Positions 8,897 to 14,848 of a stretch of DNA of 14,848 nucleotides are shown piece after piece. The notes under the pieces are model-generated. The model was not told the origin of the DNA, did not search any database, and was given only the letters and a program-made list of their open reading frames with translations. Source of the stretch: Bacteroidales bacterium (GTDB lineage Bacteria; Bacteroidota; Bacteroidia; Bacteroidales; F082); NCBI GenBank assembly GCA_017508895.1, contig JAFWRA010000248.1:1-14848 (forward strand), in the 5' to 3' direction. The stretch's first letter is position 1. The number at the start of each line of letters is the position of its first letter. The position numbers were made by a program, and so were the translations under genes.

Positions 8897-10519
8897 TCAC
8901 TCCACCACCACCCTATCGACCTGCTGGTTTCCACCAACAAATGTCACCAAAGTATAAATGCCTTTAGACAGATTTTGGGTAGGAATAACGAGGAATTGGT
9001 TTTGCACAGCGAACGATTGCACCAAACGACCAGTCATATCATAAAGACTAACCACCGCTTCGACTTCTTCTTCAAAACGCAAATTGATACGATCCTTGGC
9101 AGGATTAGGAAAGATCTCAACAAATGGAGTTTCAACGACTTCCTCGACATTCCATGTGCCACACCCTGCATTGATTTCGCCATCCAAATAACTGAAACGG
9201 TCGTCCAACCAATCACTCATGTAGGTCAACTGGCTTTCATCAACGGTGTATTCGGGCCAAGCCTCATGCTCACGGTCGTAGGCACCACTCTCAACCAACT
9301 CATCGAATTGCCTTTGAACCAGTTCCATGATGTGTTCTGTGGTCAGAATATCATTGCGCAAGGCGTTGTAACGCGTTTTGGCCAAAGCCACAAATCCATT
9401 GTCATAACAGTCTTGGGTCAAACGATTGTAGAAGCCGTTGCTCGTCAAACCAGCCGCGTTGTAGGTCTTGTTGCCATCGGTGTCCAAACCCCAAACGGCA
9501 TCCAAGTCCCAAGGCAGGTACATATAGGCACTCGTTTTCTTGTAACGGGCCAAAAAGAGGTTGCGCCCCATATTGTCCATGGCCATCAAGCTATTGATAA
9601 ACAAGTAGTAATCAATGGCGTTATTCTTATCAAACTGGACGGCATACTGTGAATAGAACACGACGTCGGAGGCGTTTATCACGAAATTAGTGAAACTATA
9701 GAGATGGTTCCAATTGATGGCCGAGTCGCTCTCGTTGGGATACACCCATTCGTAGTTGTCCCACGTGTCTTGCGTATTGTCATAATCAGGCAAACTGTCA
9801 AAGGTGGGAGCACCAGGGCCATTGCCTTTGTACAGCACGCCTCTAATATCTCCGTTGTATTTGCGCAGTCTGAGTTGCTTGCGGTCCATACGCTCGGTCA
9901 AGGCGTAAATGCCCATATATTCGTCGTTGATGAACAGGTCGGCATACACCATGCGGATGCCTGGCAAAGCATCAGGCTCACTCTCTGCGTAAGGCAGTTG
10001 GTACATCTCCATCCACAGCTCATTGGCCACCTTGTCGCGAAGACGAAGCGGCTGTGCCCACATGGCTTCCAGATTCCAATCGTCATCGCTGCGCAAACCC
10101 AGGAAAGTGGTGTCGGCCATCACCGTTCCCGTTTCATCCGCCCATAGCTCAACACGATACGACTTCTTATCGTATTGCTGCGACGAAGTACCTCTAATCT
10201 TAAATCCGGCGTGCATCGTGATGACATTGCCATCGGCATCGGCCACGTTGATGACTCCATGCACCGCAGGCGAGTTGACAATCGGCCCATCGGTGGTAAT
10301 AGTGATAAGCGGCATTTCACTACGATAATAGACATAGGTTTCACCCTTCATCTCCATCGTTTCCTTATAGGGTTTCATGCCCTCAGGCAGTCGTCCCGTA
10401 GCCACTATGATTTTCTTCTCATGATCAACGCCGTACATCTTCCCGATCTGCTGCACATCCTGAGCCATCAATGCCCAACCCACAAACAGAAAGGCCATTA
10501 TCAAAAATAGTTTCTTCAT
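8897..10519 (-). CDS. Secreted CotH-kinase-family protein with type IX C-terminal sorting domain
   Basis: A 540-residue exported protein. The start at 10519 (MKKLFLIMAFLFVGWALMAQ) gives a signal peptide; the frame is open to an ATG at 10558, but that adds residues encoded by spacer repeats. The CotH-like domain covers about 85-450: FKIRGTSSQQYDKKSYRVEL (106-125) is the N-lobe lysine/arginine motif, YALTERMDRKQL (205-216) follows, and YLPWDLDAVWG (334-344) is the conserved metal/catalytic region. CotH proteins are atypical kinases in spore formers; related bacterial proteins are mostly uncharacterised. Residues about 463-540 are a Por-type sorting domain (FVEIFPNPAKDRINL, VSLYDMTGRLV, LSKGIYTLVTF), so the protein should be exported by the type IX system and cut or anchored at the surface. 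It is convergent with the barrel gene, the stops only two bases apart. Confidence 0.9.
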   Translation of the reverse strand: MKKLFLIMAFLFVGWALMAQDVQQIGKMYGVDHEKKIIVATGRLPEGMKPYKETMEMKGETYVYYRSEMPLITITTDGPIVNSPAVHGVINVADADGNVITMHAGFKIRGTSSQQYDKKSYRVELWADETGTVMADTTFLGLRSDDDWNLEAMWAQPLRLRDKVANELWMEMYQLPYAESEPDALPGIRMVYADLFINDEYMGIYALTERMDRKQLRLRKYNGDIRGVLYKGNGPGAPTFDSLPDYDNTQDTWDNYEWVYPNESDSAINWNHLYSFTNFVINASDVVFYSQYAVQFDKNNAIDYYLFINSLMAMDNMGRNLFLARYKKTSAYMYLPWDLDAVWGLDTDGNKTYNAAGLTSNGFYNRLTQDCYDNGFVALAKTRYNALRNDILTTEHIMELVQRQFDELVESGAYDREHEAWPEYTVDESQLTYMSDWLDDRFSYLDGEINAGCGTWNVEEVVETPFVEIFPNPAKDRINLRFEEEVEAVVSLYDMTGRLVQSFAVQNQFLVIPTQNLSKGIYTLVTFVGGNQQVDRVVVE

Positions 10520-10527
10520 ATTTAAAA

Positions 10528-10548
10528 ATTCAAGATTCAAAGATTCAA
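10528..10548 (-). repeat. Short ATTCAA repeat before the CotH-like gene
   Basis: ATTCAA recurs at 10528, 10535 and 10543 (spacing 7 and 8). It directly adjoins the heptamer array at 10549-10618 and extends it towards the CotH-like start at 10519, so almost the whole spacer is repeat. Confidence 0.55.
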
Positions 10549-10618
10549 CATACCTCATACTTCATACCTCATACCTCATTCTGCATTCTACATTCTACAT
10601 TCTACATTCTACATTCAA
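10549..10618 (-). repeat. Ten-unit heptamer array between the RSH and CotH-like genes
   Basis: CAT recurs at exactly seven-base intervals from 10549 to 10612 (ten units). The units are CATACCT or CATACTT on the left and CATTCTA (four perfect copies) on the right, with CATTCTG and CATTCAA as transitional forms. On the coding (minus) strand the array is ATG-anchored and begins directly after the RSH stop TGA (10615-10617): the first units read ATGTAGA, so each contains an AUG followed at once by a UAG stop. The spacing is not a multiple of three, so the ATGs fall in all frames. No CRISPR-like spacers are present. Confidence 0.85.
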
Positions 10619-12831
10619 TCGATTCTGTTTACATCAACAATGCCTTCAATAGCTTTAATCTTATTGATCAGCTGTTCAAGCGCTTCCACATCGGTGATTT
10701 GCAACACGATCCTTCCTTCAAAGAAACCTTCCTTGTCGGAATTGAAAACGATATTCTTCATGTTGACTTCCAAATCCTCGGAAATGACCTTAGTGATTTT
10801 GCCCAACAAGCCCATCACGTCGCGACCATAGATGCGGATGGTAGCTTGCGAGCCGTCAGCTTCAACGCCATTCCACTTCACCTTGATGATGCGATAACCG
10901 TAACGCTCCTGCAAGCCTTTGGCATTCGGACAGTTGGTGCGATGGATACTGATGGTGCCTTCATTGGTGACGAAACCAAACACACGGTCGCCAGGAATAG
11001 GATTGCAGCATTTGGCCAACTTGTAGGTCACATTGCTGATGTCCTCGCCAATGGAAAGCGACTCCTCCACTTCGGCGTTCTGCTCTTTTTTTGAAGCTCC
11101 AATAGTCTCTGGGACAGGCTTTTCACCTCTTTCCACATTCTCACCGAACTTAGCGGTCAGGAATCGCTTCACCTCCGCTATATCGATTTTTTCGGTAGAA
11201 ATCCGATGATAAAGCTGCAACGAGTTTTCCAACTTAAACTCTTTGACCAACATGTCGACCACAGTCTCCGAGAATGGCAGCTTCCAGTTTTTCAGCCTAC
11301 GTTGCAACATGCCCTTGCCCATCTCCGACTCTTTCAGTTCCTCTTCCTTGAGGTAGCGACGAATCTTGTTTTTGGCCTTTTCCGTGACCACCACATTGAG
11401 CCAGTCGGCACGCGGCGACTGTTTCTTGTTCGTGATGATTTCCACCTTGTCGCCATTGGTCAGCTCATGACGGATGGGCACCATACGCCCGTTGACGCGC
11501 GCGCCATTGCAGGTCTCACCCACACGCGTATGCACCTCGTACGCAAAATCAAGCACCGTAGAGCCAATCGGAAGCTGTTTCAGGTCGCCTTCAGGTGTGA
11601 AAATGAATATCTTATCGGACTTATGGATCTTCTTGTAAGAATTCTCAAACGACACCATACCAGGGTTTTCCAGCACTTGGCGCACATTGAGCAACCATTC
11701 CTCCGAAGTCTCCTTTTCACCTTTGTATAAATAGTGTGCCGCCTGACCCGTTTCGGCAACCTCATCCATTCGGGTAGTGCGAATCTGCACCTCAAACCAC
11801 AACTTGTCGTCATATTTCACCGTGGTGTGCAGCGACTCATATCCCGAGGCTTTCGGCTTGGTAATCCAATCGCGAAGGCGTTCCGGCATGGGGTCGTAGA
11901 TATTCGTGATAGCCGAGTACACAATCCAGCAACACTCCTGCTCGTCCTTCAAGGCGCAATTGATGATGACCCTTGCCGCCATCAAGTCGTAGACCTCCTC
12001 AAAAGGCACATTCTGCGCCTTCATCTTGGCATAAATCGAAGGAATCGACTTCAGACGCCACTTAATGGAATAACTGAACTTGTTTTTCCCGTTTTTCTTC
12101 GTCCTTTCAAGCTCTGCATCAATGCTTTCCGATATTTTGGCGACAAACTTCTCCGCGGTCTGCTTTTGGGCTTCATGAGTCGCCTCAATCTTGGTTTCAA
12201 TCTCATGGAACAACTCCGGATTCTCAAAGAGCATCAGCTTCTCTTCCAGCTCAGCCTTCAGTTTATAAAGGCCAAGTCGATGAACGATAGGAATATAGAT
12301 GTATTTGATTTCATGAAAATACTTCGACAACCGATCTAGCTCCACATCCTTTTGATTGCGAACGTCATACACACGATGCACCACTTTCAACAACACCGAA
12401 CGCATGTCGTCAATCATGGAAAGGAATAGCACCTGGAAGTTATCCGAGTTATAGGCCACCTTTTCCGTATCCAATTGCGAAATCTGGCTGAAGTCTTCAA
12501 GGATGATCGCCACCGTCTTTCCAAACTGGTCCTTCAACTCCTTGCCACTCACATCTTTCTTGTAATCAATGCCATGCAAAAAAGCGGCCACTACAGAGAT
12601 GTAGCCCAAGCCCACTTCGAGCACAGCGATACGCCCCAGTTCAATCAAGTGAAACATATAGGCCTTGCCCGACAACAGGTACCGGCCGTCATATTTATCC
12701 AGACAATAACGGTAAGCCTTGTCAATCAATTCCAGCTGATTGGGTGCATTGATGAAAGGTTGTATGTCTTTCAGCATCGATTCGTAGGCCTGCTGAATAG
12801 CCAATATTTCCAATGAAGAGTAACCTGCCAT
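10615..12831 (-). CDS. relA: RSH-family (p)ppGpp synthetase with degenerate hydrolase domain
   Basis: A 738-residue long RelA/SpoT homologue, normal length, making the alarmone (p)ppGpp from ATP and GDP/GTP. The N-terminal HD region (about 50-200) keeps the first histidine (YMFHLIELG, His61) but has FLHGIDYKKD in place of the HDxxED motif (Gly87 for Asp), and KVVHRVYDVRN where active hydrolases have ADRLHNMR (His152 for Asp), so hydrolysis is probably lost. The synthetase domain looks intact: RLKSIPSIYAKM (259-270), VYDLMAARVII with Asp282, SGYESLHT (329-336) and FEVQIRT with Glu347. Then come TGS (about 406-468, YEVHTRVG), the conserved cysteine pair (KLAKCCNPIPGD, 605-615) with IHRTNCPNA, and ACT (about 665-735). 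It follows clpS by 11 bases. RelA-type is preferred over SpoT because of the lost hydrolase residues; a second, hydrolase-active RSH is expected elsewhere. Confidence 0.93.
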   Translation of the reverse strand: MAGYSSLEILAIQQAYESMLKDIQPFINAPNQLELIDKAYRYCLDKYDGRYLLSGKAYMFHLIELGRIAVLEVGLGYISVVAAFLHGIDYKKDVSGKELKDQFGKTVAIILEDFSQISQLDTEKVAYNSDNFQVLFLSMIDDMRSVLLKVVHRVYDVRNQKDVELDRLSKYFHEIKYIYIPIVHRLGLYKLKAELEEKLMLFENPELFHEIETKIEATHEAQKQTAEKFVAKISESIDAELERTKKNGKNKFSYSIKWRLKSIPSIYAKMKAQNVPFEEVYDLMAARVIINCALKDEQECCWIVYSAITNIYDPMPERLRDWITKPKASGYESLHTTVKYDDKLWFEVQIRTTRMDEVAETGQAAHYLYKGEKETSEEWLLNVRQVLENPGMVSFENSYKKIHKSDKIFIFTPEGDLKQLPIGSTVLDFAYEVHTRVGETCNGARVNGRMVPIRHELTNGDKVEIITNKKQSPRADWLNVVVTEKAKNKIRRYLKEEELKESEMGKGMLQRRLKNWKLPFSETVVDMLVKEFKLENSLQLYHRISTEKIDIAEVKRFLTAKFGENVERGEKPVPETIGASKKEQNAEVEESLSIGEDISNVTYKLAKCCNPIPGDRVFGFVTNEGTISIHRTNCPNAKGLQERYGYRIIKVKWNGVEADGSQATIRIYGRDVMGLLGKITKVISEDLEVNMKNIVFNSDKEGFFEGRIVLQITDVEALEQLINKIKAIEGIVDVNRID

Positions 12832-12842
12832 GTATTTTGCGC

Positions 12843-13115
12843 TTAATCAATCTTGACCGTGAGCTGGTGAGCAAGCAGGATGTCGTAATACGGTTTCAGT
12901 TCGTCGAAGCTGCCATGCATGACGGCGCATTTACCCTTGTAGTGCGTTATCCAGGCGCAAGTCTCGGCCTGTTCGCGAGTATGGTGGCACACCTTCATCA
13001 AGGTGTCGATGACATATTCAAAAGTATTCACATCGTCGTTGATGAGCAACAGACTCTTCTCATTTTCAATCAGTTCCTCTTCCAGCACATCAACGTTTTC
13101 CTGTTCCTTGTTCAT
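12843..13115 (-). CDS. clpS: ATP-dependent Clp protease adaptor ClpS
   Basis: A 90-residue adaptor predicted to deliver N-degron substrates to the ClpAP-type protease. After a charged flexible N terminus (residues 1-20, Glu-rich, as needed for engagement of the unfoldase) comes the ClpS core: LLLINDDVNTFEYVIDTLM (22-40) with the Asn26-Asp27-Asp28 binding-pocket residues, and HHTREQAETCAWITHYKGK (44-62) with the pocket histidine His58. The length is normal. It is the first gene of a leftward run with RSH 11 bases downstream, divergent from the flippase. A shared role with the stringent response is possible but not shown by sequence. Confidence 0.92.
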   Translation of the reverse strand: MNKEQENVDVLEEELIENEKSLLLINDDVNTFEYVIDTLMKVCHHTREQAETCAWITHYKGKCAVMHGSFDELKPYYDILLAHQLTVKID

Positions 13116-13199
13116 TTCACATAGTCGAATTTCACGGGGTAAAAATACATATTATTTCCAAAATGAGAGCTGAAAAAAGCCTCAAAGAACTTTTTTTCC

Positions 13200-13207
13200 T
13201 ACTTTTG
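13200..13207 (+). promoter_or_regulatory. Bacteroidota -7 promoter element for the flippase gene
   Basis: TACTTTTG matches TAnnTTTG exactly and lies 22 bases before the ATG at 13230, the same geometry as the promoter upstream of 5900. No clear TTG-type -33 element is found about 20 bases upstream, so strength is uncertain. It sits in the 114-base divergent spacer shared with clpS. Confidence 0.55.
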
Positions 13208-13229
13208 CCCACCGAACAACAACGCATCA

Positions 13230-14723
13230 ATGCAGAACCGCTTCATCAAAAATATCATCTTCCTGCTGTTTCTCAACCTGTTGGTGAAGCCGTTCTGGAT
13301 TCTCGGCATCGACCGTGAAGTGCAGAACCTGCTTGGCGATGCTTCTTACGGCACCTACCAAGCCCTCTTCAACTTCTCTTACCTTTTTTATATATTGCTC
13401 GACCTCGGCATCACCAACTTCAACAGCCGTGCCGTCGCACAAGACCCGAAAAACCTTTCCAAGCATTTTGGCGGCCTCACCGAAATAAAACTCTTGCTTG
13501 GATTGCTTTATGCCGTCGTCATTTTCGTGGTCGGCTATTTCTGCGGCTACAACGAAGGCATGAAACTCAAGCTGTTGTTCTGGTGCGGTCTCAACCAAAT
13601 CCTGCTCTCCTTCATCCTCTTCCTCAGGTCGAACATGCAAGGGCTGCTGCTGTTCAAGCAGGACAGCATCCTCTCCGTCTTCGACCGTGTGCTGGCCATC
13701 ATCATCATGTGCCTGGTGCTGTGGAGCGGCTGGTTCCCCATGGAGAAGTTCAACGCCATCTGGTACCTGCAAGCCCAGACCGTGGCCTATGTCGTCACCC
13801 TCGCCCTTGCCCTTACCATCGTCTTGCGCCACACCGAAAATCTCAGTTTCAATGTCAACTTCCAGTTCTTCAAGGAGATACTACGACAGAGCCTACCTTT
13901 CGCCTTGCTCGTGCTGTTGATGAGCGTCTATAGCCGCATCGAGCCAGTGCTGTTGGAGCGCCTTTTGGACGACAAGGGCGTGCAAGCCGGTTTCTATAGC
14001 CGCGCCTACCGCCTCTTCGACGCAGGCAACAACATCTCCAACCTCTTCGCCATCATGCTGTTGCCCATGTTTGCCGCCACGCTGAAGAACAAGCAGGAGC
14101 TGAACAACCTGGTCAAGACCTCGTTCAACGTCATCGTGGCCATGGCGGGCATCGTCATGATTATGTGCGTCTTCTACCGCCAGGAAATCATGCAGCTGAT
14201 GTATCTTCCTGCCGACGCCACCGCCGACGACGTGGAGCGCATCGGGCAATATGCCAACATCTTCCCCATCCTCATGGGCAGTTTCTTCTGCCTGTCGACG
14301 ACCTACGTCTTCGGCACCCTGCTCACCGCCAACGGCAGCCTCAAGCAGCTCAACCTCGTGGCCGCAGCTGGCGTGGTCATCAACATTCTGTTAAATCTCA
14401 TCATCATACCTCGATTCTATTCGGTGGGCGCAGCATGCACAAGCCTTTGTGTTCAAGCCGTCACCGCTTTCCTGCAATATCTGCTTGCCAAACGCATTCT
14501 AAAACTGGAAATAAGCGGTCGCTATTGGCTTCATATCGTCATTTTCCTGGCCACCGTCACCTTGGTCACCTTCCTTGTAAAACAACTGAATCTCAACTGG
14601 ATGCTGGGATTTATCATCGCTTTTGCCATCAATTGCGGTGCCATCTTCTTTACCCGTCTGCTCAGTCTCAAGGAAATCGTGAGCCTCGTCATCCCCAAGG
14701 AAAAAAACCTAAGTTCAACATAG
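13230..14723 (+). CDS. Polysaccharide flippase, Wzx/MOP superfamily
   Basis: A 497-residue polytopic membrane protein with about 12-14 predicted helices, typical in length and layout for MOP-family exporters that flip lipid-linked oligosaccharides for O-antigen, capsule or exopolysaccharide. The first third has the usual DASYGTYQALFNFSYLFYIL and DLGITNFNSRAVA pattern (a glycine/tyrosine loop, then a conserved DLG and Asn/Arg at the second helix), followed by paired hydrophobic helices and short basic loops such as KNKQELNNLVKTSFN and YLLAKRILKLE. The start at 13230 follows a TAnnTTTG promoter. No glycosyltransferase or other sugar-assembly gene lies next to it here, so the glycan cannot be named. 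MATE drug transport is less likely. Confidence 0.88.
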   Translation: MQNRFIKNIIFLLFLNLLVKPFWILGIDREVQNLLGDASYGTYQALFNFSYLFYILLDLGITNFNSRAVAQDPKNLSKHFGGLTEIKLLLGLLYAVVIFVVGYFCGYNEGMKLKLLFWCGLNQILLSFILFLRSNMQGLLLFKQDSILSVFDRVLAIIIMCLVLWSGWFPMEKFNAIWYLQAQTVAYVVTLALALTIVLRHTENLSFNVNFQFFKEILRQSLPFALLVLLMSVYSRIEPVLLERLLDDKGVQAGFYSRAYRLFDAGNNISNLFAIMLLPMFAATLKNKQELNNLVKTSFNVIVAMAGIVMIMCVFYRQEIMQLMYLPADATADDVERIGQYANIFPILMGSFFCLSTTYVFGTLLTANGSLKQLNLVAAAGVVINILLNLIIIPRFYSVGAACTSLCVQAVTAFLQYLLAKRILKLEISGRYWLHIVIFLATVTLVTFLVKQLNLNWMLGFIIAFAINCGAIFFTRLLSLKEIVSLVIPKEKNLSST

Positions 14724-14848
14724 AAGTGCGAAAAAATAGGAGAAGTTACACATCGGCATTAATTGAAATGCCAGAGTAGATCAGCAAGCCCTTTTCCCTG
14801 ATGTTTTGGACTAGGATTACGTTGGAAGAATAGCAATACAAAATGAAA
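14724..14848. other. Downstream spacer with a small hairpin; no complete gene
   Basis: No open frame of note is present. A 6-base hairpin GGCATT / AATGCC (14755-14772, loop AATTGA) lies 31 bases after the flippase stop but is not followed by a T run, so it is at best a weak terminator. An ATG AAA at 14843-14848 could begin another plus-strand gene that leaves the window, but the visible part is too short to support a call. Confidence 0.3.

Noticed and set aside
8882..9652. A 256-codon plus-strand frame overlapping the end of the barrel gene and opposite the CotH-like gene
   Set aside because: Antisense to the sorting and CotH domains, which are recognisable on the minus strand; the translation has no recognisable features.
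10520..10558. Upstream ATG at 10558 for the CotH-like gene
   Set aside because: The added 13 residues are encoded by spacer repeat and would precede an already complete signal peptide.
10549..10618. CRISPR array
   Set aside because: The units are seven bases long and contiguous, with no 30-40 base unique spacers and no cas genes nearby.
13227..13832. A 201-codon minus-strand frame opposite the flippase
   Set aside because: Glu/His/Gln-rich low-complexity translation that mirrors hydrophobic codons of the flippase; no start context or domain.
13230..14723. Horizontal transfer of the flippase based on composition
   Set aside because: Hand counts of single 60-base lines range from about 48 to 62 percent GC within the gene, so a few GC-rich lines do not set it apart reliably from its neighbours.

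Overview
The window looks like a chromosomal segment of a Bacteroidota bacterium, most likely order Bacteroidales. The evidence is: a CotH-family lipid-less secreted protein ending in a type IX secretion (Por) C-terminal sorting domain; a PorV/UPF0164-like outer-membrane barrel protein; a promoter matching the Bacteroidota TTG / TAnnTTTG pattern just upstream of a start codon; and starts without a clear Shine-Dalgarno sequence. No rRNA, tRNA, CRISPR, insertion sequence or phage gene was seen. It is a dense, mostly housekeeping and cell-envelope region, with no gene-free stretch over about 130 bases.

Layout. Minus strand, 5789 to 1: a run of co-directional genes reading leftward. They encode a DUF456 membrane protein, the transketolase N-terminal subunit (4-base overlap), a transketolase C-terminal subunit continuous in frame with a LOG-family Rossmann nucleotide-binding protein (14-base overlap), a hotdog-fold acyl-CoA thioesterase, and a secreted GH2 beta-galactosidase whose 3' end lies outside the window. 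Plus strand, 5900 to 8894: a two-gene unit, PorV-like barrel protein then a helix-hairpin-helix outer-membrane protein, driven by the promoter at 5849-5879. Minus strand, 13115 to 8897: clpS, an RSH-family (p)ppGpp synthetase with a degenerate hydrolase domain, and the CotH-like secreted protein. Plus strand, 13230 to 14723: a polysaccharide flippase divergent from clpS. The last 125 bases hold no complete gene.

Main points of interest. (1) The transketolase-C::LOG fusion: LOG enzymes release ribose 5-phosphate from nucleoside monophosphates, and ribose 5-phosphate is the classic transketolase acceptor, so the fusion may feed nucleotide-derived pentose straight into the pentose phosphate pathway. 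(2) Heptamer-phased, ATG-anchored repeat arrays lie in the co-directional spacers, beginning at or over the upstream stop codon (10549-10618; 2068-2164, the latter folding into a 30-bp imperfect hairpin). Weaker relatives lie at 2571-2601 and 10528-10548. (3) The RSH protein has lost the HD motif of its hydrolase domain but keeps the synthetase motifs. (4) A REP-like palindrome is read in frame inside the helix-hairpin-helix barrel gene.
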